NCBI GenBank assembly: GCA_024276675.1
Contig: JAJRWT010000081.1
Span: 62,001-126,000 of the forward strand
Direction of reading: 5' to 3'
Length of the DNA: 64,000 nucleotides
Source of the DNA: Myxococcota bacterium
Lineage (GTDB): Bacteria > Myxococcota_A > UBA796 > JAFGLY01
Positions 35,503 through 42,373 of the stretch are shown in pieces; the stretch's first letter is position 1, and every line of letters starts with the position of its first letter. The notes under the pieces are model-generated. The model made no database searches. It saw only the letters and a program-made list of their open reading frames with translations, and was not told where the DNA came from. Made by a program: the position numbers and the translations under genes.

Positions 35503-37029
35503 TCAATGATTGGATACCAGCACGGTATCACCCTGGAACACCGCGATGTCGGCTTTTCCGTAGAGAGCCTTTAGACGCTGCCGCAGCTCTCTGGGTGGCA
35601 GGTGTTCATCTACCAGCAACGCCACATCGTCGTGAAGGGCATCCAGTGGCGCGGATGATGAAACCAGGATCAACTCGTCGGCCAGAGCCACCAGCATGTA
35701 GTCACCCGCACCGGTGGCAAGAGAGGCCTTCTCCGCCTTTGAAGTACTTTCGAGCCTGGCCTCCACCCGGTCCCCATCCACCGTGTAGGCATAGACATAG
35801 GCTTCGTCGTCTACGTCGAAACGAACCGTGATGCCGCCACCCCCCGGATGTACGCGGGTCGTGAGAGGGTAGCTGGCGGGTGGGCTGTCAGGGATCAACA
35901 CCAGAACACCGGCGGCCAGAGCCAGCATTCCCACGCCTATGGCGGTGGACCATAGACGAGCTACGTTGGGCGGAGGAGGCAGTGGGGCGGGAAGAACCCG
36001 AATCTCGTCCACTTCTCCCCAGGTTCGAGAACGGCTGGCATCCAGCGCCTTCACAGGGGCAGGGCCGGCCACGGCCCACCTGCCCCAGAAGCCCGGCGCC
36101 TCGGCAATCCCGCCACGAAGCTGGTCCCTGGGTGGCAGGCCCATGCGCACGCGCTTTTCGATGATCTGACGCCAGTTCCGGACCCTGTTCAAATCCACCA
36201 GTACCGAGTCATGCTCCACGGCTCTTGCGCCGCTGCCCAGAGCAGCCACCATGGCCTGGCGGTGACACCTGAACCTGGGAAGAAAATGTAGAGCCAGGAC
36301 TCGCAGCCGTTGCCGTTCAAAGGGAAAATCTGAAGGTGCTTCCAGGTCGGCGTGGCTTAGAATTCCGGCCCGAATCAGGCGAAGCATCCGTGCGCAGCGT
36401 GGGCAATCGTCGATGTGTTCCCTGGCTTCCCTTCCGGGGAGTCCCTTCGCCGCGTTCAGCGGCGTCTGGTGGAGCAGTCGAGCCGGTGGCGGACAGGCGG
36501 CGCCGCTTGCATTGGCGATTCTTGCCAGGAGAGCGTCCAGCCATGCCACGCGGAGCGGCGCCTGATGGCCGGTTCTGGCCGAGACCTCGGCTCGTGCGAG
36601 CATGCGTAGACCATCCATTGCGGCCTGGACTGTGGATGGGTCCAGGCTGTAATCCATGGCAAGCCTGGAAGTGGAAAAACCATCTCCGAAAACCAGTCTC
36701 AGCACGACGAGGGCAACGTTGTCGCAGGCCTTTTCGATGGAGTGGCGCCAGTGGATGTCTACCTGCGGTGGGAGCGAGTCTGAAGAGGCACCCCCCAGGT
36801 ATGAAGCCGTTCGCGCCCGAGCCAGGAAATCACGCAGCAGCTCGCTCGCGAGGTCCTCGACAACGGAGAGGTCACCTGGTGAAGGCAGTGAAAGGAACAC
36901 ATGCCGCCTGGCTTCTGCCAACAGTGCAGGAGCTACGCGCAGGCCGGCGGTCCGCAGGTCCCAGGCGACGCGCACCGTGACGGCGCGCCAGAGCAAGTTC
37001 GGATCAGAAGCGAATTCCAGGTCAACCAT
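35503..37029 (-). CDS. Membrane-anchored protein with zinc-finger-like motif and sigma-like N-terminus
   Basis: The 508-residue protein has three parts. Residues 1-190 are helical and contain a segment (DGFSTSRLAMDYSLDPSTVQAAMDGL) that could be a helix-turn-helix, as in region 4 of sigma-70-like proteins. Around residue 210 the motif HIDDCPRCARML resembles the HxxxCxxC of anti-sigma zinc fingers. A single transmembrane helix lies near residue 365, followed by about 130 residues of beta-rich extracytoplasmic domain ending in VFQGDTVLVSNH. The order is compatible with a membrane-linked transcription regulator, but each assignment is by pattern only. No strong ribosome site is visible before 37029. 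Confidence 0.65.
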   Translation of the reverse strand: MVDLEFASDPNLLWRAVTVRVAWDLRTAGLRVAPALLAEARRHVFLSLPSPGDLSVVEDLASELLRDFLARARTASYLGGASSDSLPPQVDIHWRHSIEKACDNVALVVLRLVFGDGFSTSRLAMDYSLDPSTVQAAMDGLRMLARAEVSARTGHQAPLRVAWLDALLARIANASGAACPPPARLLHQTPLNAAKGLPGREAREHIDDCPRCARMLRLIRAGILSHADLEAPSDFPFERQRLRVLALHFLPRFRCHRQAMVAALGSGARAVEHDSVLVDLNRVRNWRQIIEKRVRMGLPPRDQLRGGIAEAPGFWGRWAVAGPAPVKALDASRSRTWGEVDEIRVLPAPLPPPPNVARLWSTAIGVGMLALAAGVLVLIPDSPPASYPLTTRVHPGGGGITVRFDVDDEAYVYAYTVDGDRVEARLESTSKAEKASLATGAGDYMLVALADELILVSSSAPLDALHDDVALLVDEHLPPRELRQRLKALYGKADIAVFQGDTVLVSNH

Positions 37030-37317
37030 GTCAACGGTCCCGAATCAGCAGGCCTGAGCTGGAACTACCGCCCCTGCCGCAAGAGAAGCTGCTCCCACAG
37101 CTTTAATAACCATAGCACGGAACTCGTGTGCGATATCCCGGGAATTCCTGGTGGGTTCCCATCATCTTTGCCGCCGTCACGAAAAACGCCGGCCCATGCC
37201 ACGGCGGCCGGCTTTCCGCAGCAGGCACAAACCTTCCCGACGGCTCTTGCCGCCATCATCACGCTGCCCACGCCTGCCTTGTCCAGCAGCCCGCGGATCT
37301 GCCCCCACCTGGTCTTG
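37030..37317. other. Intergenic stretch between the zinc-finger gene and a small gene
   Basis: About 290 bases. It contains the terminator at 37182-37212 and, beyond it, the promoter region of the gene starting at 37029. A 102-residue frame on the minus strand spans it, but it reads through the terminator and lacks codon bias, so I do not call it. Confidence 0.4.
37182..37212 (-). terminator. Rho-independent terminator after the 56-residue gene
   Basis: On the minus strand GCCGGCC (37212-37206) pairs with GGCCGGC (37194-37188) across an 11-base loop and is followed by GTTTTT (A-run at 37182-37186 on the plus strand). It lies about 105 bases past the stop of the small gene. Confidence 0.55.
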
Positions 37318-37488
37318 TCAAGCCGCTTCGTGGCGCCTTCCCTGGTCGTGTACCGATTCCAGGAGCATTTCATTCACCGTGACCGACGTCGCCAGCTCGG
37401 CGATTTCCTTGTCGCCATATACATCGAGGTATTCTTCGTAGATGCGCAGGACAAGATCACCCAGGGTACTGATTCTGTCTTCGCTCAT
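37318..37488 (-). CDS. Small acidic orphan protein (56 residues) with sigma-54-type promoter
   Basis: The 57-codon frame starts at ATG 37488 with GGGAGG five to six bases upstream and ends TGA. The product begins MSEDRISTLGDLVLRIYEEY and continues with a predicted amphipathic helix (KEIAELATSVTVNEMLLE). It is acidic with a basic C-terminal tail, and has no cysteine, signal or membrane segment. I recognise no family. A strong ribosome site, its own terminator and a well-formed promoter upstream argue for a real gene. It might be a regulator or toxin-antitoxin-like small protein, but nothing in the sequence proves a function. Confidence 0.65.
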   Translation of the reverse strand: MSEDRISTLGDLVLRIYEEYLDVYGDKEIAELATSVTVNEMLLESVHDQGRRHEAA

Positions 37489-37545
37489 CACAGCCTCCCA
37501 TGAGCCAGCCTCCTTGGCTACTCACCCGCTCTGCTGGCTTTGGCG

Positions 37546-37570
37546 CCCGGGCTTCGCGAGGAAGCCCGGG
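37546..37570 (-). promoter_or_regulatory. Perfect 10-bp hairpin at the 5' end of the small-gene leader
   Basis: CCCGGGCTTC (37546-37555) pairs perfectly with GAAGCCCGGG (37561-37570) around a five-base loop. From the sigma-54-type promoter the transcript should start near 37574, so this stem would be the first structure of the mRNA. Between it and the ATG, GCCAGC/GCTGGC can pair close to the ribosome site. Confidence 0.6.
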
Positions 37571-37582
37571 TCGCATAAAGTC

Positions 37583-37601
37583 AAAGCAAGAATCAAGCCA
37601 A
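37583..37601 (-). promoter_or_regulatory. Sigma-54-type (-24/-12) promoter
   Basis: On the minus strand TTGGCTTGATTCTTGCT matches the sigma-54 consensus YTGGCACGRNNNTTGCW: TGGC at -24 and TTGC at -12 are exact, the GG-GC spacing is ten bases, and only two of the less conserved central positions differ. It points to the 56-residue gene, with a leader of about 86 bases. Confidence 0.65.
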
Positions 37602-37627
37602 CTGTGGCAACGTTCTACTGCTCATCT

Positions 37628-37674
37628 GGAAGGATGTGGCATTCGCTGCTCCTTCCGAGAGTCCAACGACTCTC
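37628..37674 (-). promoter_or_regulatory. Adjacent inverted repeats, possible enhancer-binding sites
   Basis: GAGAGTC-CAAC-GACTCTC (37657-37674) is a perfect 18-bp palindrome. It abuts a second inverted repeat, GGAAGGA (37628-37634) with TCCTTCC (37650-37656). Relative to the predicted start near 37574 they lie about 55-100 bases upstream, the usual place for binding of sigma-54 activators. The protein that binds is not known. Confidence 0.5.
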
Positions 37675-37799
37675 AGCAATATGTTCGGTAGTTTCCTGCT
37701 GGACTTTAGATGGTAATCTCGTTTTCCTGGGCACGAAGGACAATCCACTGGCGCGGCCATCCGTGGCACCTGCAATGATCGGCAGGAGGGAGAACACTG

Positions 37800-37848
37800 A
37801 AAAAGGTTGTTCCATTTTTTGTACTGCTGTAAAGTATATTGAACAACC
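37800..37848 (-). terminator. Rho-independent terminator after comF
   Basis: On the minus strand GGTTGTTC (37848-37841) pairs with GAACAACC (37812-37805) and TTTTT follows at once. The stem begins 28 bases after the comF stop. The loop is long (28 bases) and AT-rich. Confidence 0.65.
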
Positions 37849-37875
37849 ACTGCTGCTGTGCCGTTCCCCGCGGGT

Positions 37876-38538
37876 TCAAGACAGGGCCGAGGCGAAGGTG
37901 AGCAGATGGACCGCGGCAGCTCCGGAGTCCAACAATACACTGGCGCAGGTGGACGCGGTGGCTCCGGTCGTGGCAACGTCGTCCACCAACAGCAGGACGG
38001 ACCCCGATTCTACGCTGCCCCTCCTCTTGATGGCGCCAGCAATGTTCAAGATCCGCTCCTTCCGGGCAAGACCTGCCTGGGGCAGGGAGTGAGCATGCGC
38101 CAGGTACCTTCTACACGGAAGACCCATGGCCCGGGCAAGAGTCCTGGAAAACGCCCATGGCAGGGAAAAGCCGCGTCGGAGGTTACGCATGTACGTGGAG
38201 GGTACGGGAACGAGCGCGTCTACGAAGCCCAGGCTGGAGGCAGCAGCCCGCGCCAGGATCCGGGACATCTCCCGGATCAGCAGTGGCTGCGCTCCATACT
38301 TGGCGCAGCGCACCAGTTGCCCCCCCATCCCCTTGTAGGGCAACAGGAACCACGAGCTGCGTATATTGGCGGGAGCATTATCCACAGCCCAGACCTGCCG
38401 GGGAATGGCATCCTGGCAACTGGAACAAAGGCGTGAAGCGGGGCTGGCCGGTTCACCACACAATGCACAGGATGGCAACAGCAGCGCATCCATGACAAAG
38501 GCCGAGTCCTGCCGGAACATGCTCACCGTTCTTTTCAC
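37876..38538 (-). CDS. comF: ComF-family phosphoribosyltransferase-like protein
   Basis: The 220-residue protein has an N-terminal zinc-ribbon-like pair (CALCGEPA and LCSSCQDAI) and a type I phosphoribosyltransferase motif near residue 185 (LLLVDDVATTGATAS). This is the ComF/GntX architecture, linked to DNA uptake in competent bacteria. The GTG start at 38538 has a very good GGAGGG; an in-frame ATG at 38520 is an alternative. Other competence genes are absent here, so a role in transformation is only an inference. Confidence 0.88.
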   Translation of the reverse strand: MKRTVSMFRQDSAFVMDALLLPSCALCGEPASPASRLCSSCQDAIPRQVWAVDNAPANIRSSWFLLPYKGMGGQLVRCAKYGAQPLLIREMSRILARAAASSLGFVDALVPVPSTYMRNLRRGFSLPWAFSRTLARAMGLPCRRYLAHAHSLPQAGLARKERILNIAGAIKRRGSVESGSVLLLVDDVATTGATASTCASVLLDSGAAAVHLLTFASALS

Positions 38539-38651
38539 GCCCTACCCTCCTTCCAGTCCTTCCAGCATCGACAAACCTCGACACCCGCCAGGTGATGTCA
38601 AGCCCTTGCGGAACCACGAATGAACCACCTGTGGCAATATCGTCTGCTTGG

Positions 38652-39116
38652 TCAATGGTGGTAAGGATGCCTGTTCATGATGGTGAGCGCCCTGTAGATC
38701 TGCTCGTACAGCAACAACCTGGCCAGCTCGTGGTTCATGACCATTGGTGAAAGAGAGAGAGACAGATCAGCAGCGGCTCTGGCCTGTGGGCCGTGACCGT
38801 AGGGGCCGCCCACGCAAAACACGAGCCTCTTGCAGCCAGCAAGGGAGTAGTTCTGAACAGCGGTGCTGAACTGGAGACTGTCCAGGCCACGCCCCCGTTC
38901 ATCCAGCAATACCAATCGATCCCCTGCTCGTAGCAGCTTCAGCACCCGACGGCTTTCCTCGAAACACACACGATCCAAGTCGCCCCGAAAGGGCACAGGT
39001 CTTACCCGTTGCTCGTCCAGCGGCAGAAAACCGCGGATCCGCCGGGAGTACCGATCCACTCCCTGCTGAACCCAGGACGTGCTCCTCTTCCCCACCACCA
39101 GTACGAGGATCTTCAA
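38652..39116 (-). CDS. rlmH: 23S rRNA (pseudouridine1915-N3)-methyltransferase RlmH
   Basis: The 154-residue SPOUT-family enzyme starts MKILVLVVGK and contains the knot segment FCVGGPYGHG and the C-terminal RHPYHH, the exact RlmH terminus. It methylates pseudouridine 1915 in helix 69 of 23S rRNA in assembled ribosomes. Its start lies 21 bases after the rsfS stop, a common neighbour. Confidence 0.95.
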   Translation of the reverse strand: MKILVLVVGKRSTSWVQQGVDRYSRRIRGFLPLDEQRVRPVPFRGDLDRVCFEESRRVLKLLRAGDRLVLLDERGRGLDSLQFSTAVQNYSLAGCKRLVFCVGGPYGHGPQARAAADLSLSLSPMVMNHELARLLLYEQIYRALTIMNRHPYHH

Positions 39117-39137
39117 GTCGTCCCCAGAGTCGCTCTT

Positions 39138-39524
39138 TCAGGCCGTGGATGCCGATAGCCTTTCCTGTGGCGTATTCATCGAAAGGTCGATGCGGGGAGC
39201 GTCGGTCCACAGACCCTCAAGGTCGTAGAAGGGACGCTCGTCCTCATGGAACACGTGCACCACGAGATCTCCAAAATCCAGAAGAACCCATCGGCAGGCT
39301 TCCAGTCCTTCCACCCCTCCTGGCAGATAGTCCAGCTTGGTTCTCAAGTCGCTACAGATGTTATCGGCGATTGCCCGTACCTGCCTGCGATTCGTTCCAT
39401 GGGTGATTATGAAAAAGTCACTGTAGGGCACAAGTCCACGTACATCCAGAACCACCAGGTTTTCGGCCTTCTTGGACTGTGCCGAAAGAGCCGCCTGTTT
39501 GACGAGAGCTAGTGAATCGATGAT
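39138..39524 (-). CDS. rsfS: Ribosomal silencing factor RsfS, probable ATC start
   Basis: The protein has LVVLDVRGLVPYSDFFIITHG, ADNICSDL, and WVLLDFGDLVVHVFHEDERPFYDLEGLW, all diagnostic of RsfS, which binds L14 and blocks subunit joining in stationary phase. The first ordinary start codon (GTG at 39455) would cut off the conserved N-terminal helix. In the same frame the sequence is open up to a TAA at 39537-39539, contains no ATG, GTG or TTG before the GTG, and reads I-D-S-L-A-L-V-K-Q-A-A, as expected for RsfS. AGGAGG at 39530-39535 lies five bases before ATC at 39522-39524. The ATC start gives 128 residues. Confidence 0.85.
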   Translation of the reverse strand: MIDSLALVKQAALSAQSKKAENLVVLDVRGLVPYSDFFIITHGTNRRQVRAIADNICSDLRTKLDYLPGGVEGLEACRWVLLDFGDLVVHVFHEDERPFYDLEGLWTDAPRIDLSMNTPQERLSASTA

Positions 39525-39663
39525 TTGGTCCTCCTTTTAAGGGTGTTCGTTCGCTGGAGGTTTCCGGAAGATCCCGACACTCGGTCCGACTTCCATGCCA
39601 TATTGTAGCACAGGAACAGCAAGTTGGTTCCATGTCTGCTCCCGGATTTCCGGCCGCTGGGGA

Positions 39664-40410
39664 TTACCTGTTCCTGGCTGCTCCTTTGCGCTTTCTTGAG
39701 GGAACGCGTATTCCTTGAGGTTCTCCGAATCTTGTGCGCCTGAGCTTCAAGGAAACATGCCTGAGTTCATCTTCTCGGCCCCAGGGGCGCCAGGTGCCAT
39801 TCACTTCGGCAAGAAGCCGAACAGCGCTGGCTTCGTCCAACCACAGATCCCCATCGAGAGAGACCAGTCTTGGTTGGCGTGCTTCCCCGGCGTCCTGGGG
39901 AAGCAGCGACACCCGGTAGCGGCGCGCCCGCCTCCCCTCGATGATGCCCTTCCCCGCCTCGGAGAGAAGCACGTTGTCAAGGAATGGTTCCAGAGCGTCA
40001 TGCCATACGTTCCATGAACGCCGCAGCTCCATGCGGTAGGGCTCGGTATCTCGCTGTTTTCCATACCTGTCACCCGACGAGAGAGCCCAGGTAGTACCAT
40101 CCACCACCACGACATCAGTCACCAGGCTCGCGTCCACCGTACGCCGCAGTCGGAAGTCGTCCCACCCCTGCCAGAGGATCTCCGTGTCGTGTTGGACTTC
40201 GGTGTAGGTTCCATCCGGGGCTTCGAACCTACGTATACAGGTTGCTTCCAACCTGTGGGCCCCCAGTCTGGTCACGCTGTCGAAGGTGAGCTGGTCAGAG
40301 ACCTGTGGCAGGGTCGGTGACTGATCCTCCCAGTTCCCATCGAAACACCCAGGTACCGAGAACGTGAGCAGTTGGAGAGCACACGCCAACTTGAAGCCAC
40401 TGGTCTTCAA
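39664..40410 (-). CDS. Lipoprotein of unknown function
   Basis: The 248-residue product starts at a TTG. The N-terminus MKTSGFKLACALQLLTFSVPGC is a lipoprotein signal with the cysteine after VPG. The mature part is beta-rich and Trp-rich (WEDQSPT, ILWQGWDDFRLRR, WNVWHDALE), reminiscent of LolA/outer-membrane lipoprotein-sorting folds, but this is weak. It lies between obgE and rsfS on the same strand, 60 bases after obgE. Confidence 0.65.
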   Translation of the reverse strand: MKTSGFKLACALQLLTFSVPGCFDGNWEDQSPTLPQVSDQLTFDSVTRLGAHRLEATCIRRFEAPDGTYTEVQHDTEILWQGWDDFRLRRTVDASLVTDVVVVDGTTWALSSGDRYGKQRDTEPYRMELRRSWNVWHDALEPFLDNVLLSEAGKGIIEGRRARRYRVSLLPQDAGEARQPRLVSLDGDLWLDEASAVRLLAEVNGTWRPWGREDELRHVSLKLRRTRFGEPQGIRVPSRKRKGAARNR

Positions 40411-40470
40411 CTCTCCCCCCCGGGATGGGGAAACCGGCGGACATGTTCTTTCCAGGGGGTGGGTCCTTGA

Positions 40471-41481
40471 TCAGGCCTGCAACCCAAGCCACACCTCGTC
40501 CAATAGTTCTTTCAATCCGGCTCTGGTCACCGCTGACAACAACCATACCTTTTTCCCGGTCGATTCCTCCAGATCCACTGCGATTGCCTGGGCTTCTTCA
40601 CGGGGTAGAACGTCGATTCTGGAGAGTACAAGGATTTCCTTGCGCAAGCTCAATGATGGATCGAAACGTTCCAACTCTTCCCTCAGCACTCGATATCTTT
40701 GTGCCGGTCCGGGCATTCCCTCCGCAAGTGCAGAGACCAGGTGGATTATCAACCTGGTTCTCTGGACATGACGCAGGAACCTGTGCCCCAGGCCAGCCCC
40801 CGAGGCAGCTCCCTCGATGAGCCCCGGGATGTCTGCTATGACCCAGCTCCCCTGGATACCCCTGTCCACCACGCCGAGGTTGGGCACAAGAGTGCTGAAG
40901 GGGTAATCCGCAATACGGGGACGCGCCGATGAAACCGACGCAACCAGCGTGGACTTGCCGGCGTTGGGAAAGCCCACTACGCCGACGTCAGCCAGCAGGC
41001 GGAGTTCCAGTCCCAGGAGGCGCTCTTGGGACGGCCCGCCCGGTGTGGCTTTCCGAGGCGTTCTGTTGGTGGAGGACCTAAAGGACAGGTTGCCCTTGCC
41101 AGCCCATCCCCCCCTGGCCACCAGCAGCTCGGCACCGGGTTGATCCAGATCGGCCAGCAGTTCCCCCAGTCCTGCGTCGTACACAAGGGTGCCGACCGGC
41201 ACCTGCACGACCAGGTCTCTCCCGCGCCGGCCCGTCCGTTGCCTGGGCCCGCCATCGCGACCGTTCTCGGCCCTGTAAAGCCTGCTGGTGCGGAAATCGG
41301 CCAAAGTTCCCAGGCCTTCTCTTGCCCTGATGAACACAGAGCCACCGGGCCCGCCGTCTCCACCATCCGGTCCACCGAAGGGAACGAACTTCTCCCGGCG
41401 AAACGAGACACAGCCAGATCCGCCGCGCCCGCTGACGACCCGTATCTCTGCTTCATCCAGAAACCTGGTACTCACGTCCAC
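40471..41481 (-). CDS. obgE: Obg-family GTPase
   Basis: The 336-residue protein has the glycine-rich Obg fold (GGPDGGDGGPGGSVF) followed by the G domain: G1 GFPNAGKST, G2 YPFSTLVPN, G3 DIPGLIEGA and the G4-like segment LSRIDVL. It binds the large ribosomal subunit. The C-terminal OCT domain is absent, as in many shorter Obg proteins. The G4 motif reads SRID instead of NKxD, which may weaken guanine specificity. The gene is third in rplU-rpmA-obgE. Confidence 0.93.
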   Translation of the reverse strand: MDVSTRFLDEAEIRVVSGRGGSGCVSFRREKFVPFGGPDGGDGGPGGSVFIRAREGLGTLADFRTSRLYRAENGRDGGPRQRTGRRGRDLVVQVPVGTLVYDAGLGELLADLDQPGAELLVARGGWAGKGNLSFRSSTNRTPRKATPGGPSQERLLGLELRLLADVGVVGFPNAGKSTLVASVSSARPRIADYPFSTLVPNLGVVDRGIQGSWVIADIPGLIEGAASGAGLGHRFLRHVQRTRLIIHLVSALAEGMPGPAQRYRVLREELERFDPSLSLRKEILVLSRIDVLPREEAQAIAVDLEESTGKKVWLLSAVTRAGLKELLDEVWLGLQA

Positions 41482-41576
41482 CTGCCCGGTCTGGCACCGG
41501 ATTCAACAAGGTCATGGGAAGCGTACACCGATCCGCCGGTAGGCTGTCACCCGTGGCTGACACGATACGTGCCTTA

Positions 41577-41879
41577 CTACAGTTGGTGCTGGCCCCGGGC
41601 GACGGCTTCCTGATCCATGGCATTTGCGGCAGGATAGACCGAGACTCGCCTGCGCCCGCCGCGAAAACGCTCGAAACGGACCTGGCCGTCTACCAGTGCA
41701 AACAGAGTCCAATCCCTGCCTACGCCAACATTTCGCCCGGGATGGAAATGGGTGCCCACCTGCCGAACGATGATGTTGCCCGCACGGACCACCTGGCCAT
41801 CGTGCCTTTTCACACCCCTGAACTTGGGCTTGGAATCACGACCGTTCCTTGAACTTCCCTGGCCCTTTTTATGTGCCAT
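41577..41879 (-). CDS. rpmA: 50S ribosomal protein L27
   Basis: The 100-residue protein starts MAHKKGQGSSRNGRDS, the universal N-terminus that reaches the peptidyl transferase centre, followed by the GNIIVRQVGTHFHPG core. GAGGAA precedes the ATG. It lies between rplU and obgE, the standard order. Confidence 0.97.
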   Translation of the reverse strand: MAHKKGQGSSRNGRDSKPKFRGVKRHDGQVVRAGNIIVRQVGTHFHPGRNVGVGRDWTLFALVDGQVRFERFRGGRRRVSVYPAANAMDQEAVARGQHQL

Positions 41880-41892
41880 CTGTTCCTCGCTC

Positions 41893-42201
41893 TCAGACCT
41901 GGATGCCCACGATCTGCAGGGTTGTGTAGGAATGGCGGAAACCCACCTTTCGGCGAGTACGCTTACGCCGGCTGTACTTGAAGGCGATGACCTTCTTGCC
42001 TCGGCCATGGTCAAGCACCCTGGCGTGTACCTGGGCTCCGGATACGTACGGGGTTCCGATACGCAGTTCGTCGTCTTTGACGAGAAGTACGCGGTCCAGC
42101 ACCAGATCTTCTCCTGGTTCCAGGCCGAGACGGTCTACTCTGATAGACTCACCGGGACTGACGCGGTATTGCCGTCCTGAGGTTTCAACAAGGGCGTACA
42201 T
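41893..42201 (-). CDS. rplU: 50S ribosomal protein L21
   Basis: The 102-residue protein begins MYALVETSGRQYRVSPGE and carries the basic C-terminal segment FKYSRRKRTRRKVGFRHSYT characteristic of L21. GAGGA precedes the ATG. It is the first gene of rplU-rpmA-obgE, with a likely promoter at 42294-42322. Confidence 0.97.
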   Translation of the reverse strand: MYALVETSGRQYRVSPGESIRVDRLGLEPGEDLVLDRVLLVKDDELRIGTPYVSGAQVHARVLDHGRGKKVIAFKYSRRKRTRRKVGFRHSYTTLQIVGIQV

Positions 42202-42293
42202 GGGCAAGTCCTCTTCAAGCCAGGCTCCAACCCGGCATGGAAAACAATGGTCGTGCAACGGGTGCTCATCACGCACAGCGCACAGGTCACGGC

Positions 42294-42322
42294 CACATAG
42301 AAGATTTGCTCCGAGATGTCAA
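42294..42322 (-). promoter_or_regulatory. Sigma-70-type promoter for rplU-rpmA-obgE
   Basis: On the minus strand TTGACA (42322-42317) is followed, after 17 bases, by TATGTG (42299-42294). The -35 is perfect, the -10 moderate. The inverted repeat GATGTC/GACATC (42315-42337) overlaps the -35 and could be an operator. Confidence 0.5.
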
Positions 42323-42373
42323 CACCTGGGAGACATCAACTGCCATTTCCGTCCGGAACTCGTACCAGGACCA

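Noticed and set aside
37065..37373. 102-residue minus-strand frame with CACCGKP
   Set aside because: It reads through the terminator hairpin at 37182-37212 and overlaps the 56-residue gene; no ribosome site or family character.
37489..37575. Possible cyclic-di-GMP (GEMM) or other riboswitch in the leader of the small gene, because of a strong stem followed by CCAAAGCC
   Set aside because: The conserved GEMM elements around the stems are missing and the loop is not a GNRA tetraloop; the leader is better described as a plain hairpin downstream of the sigma-54-type promoter.
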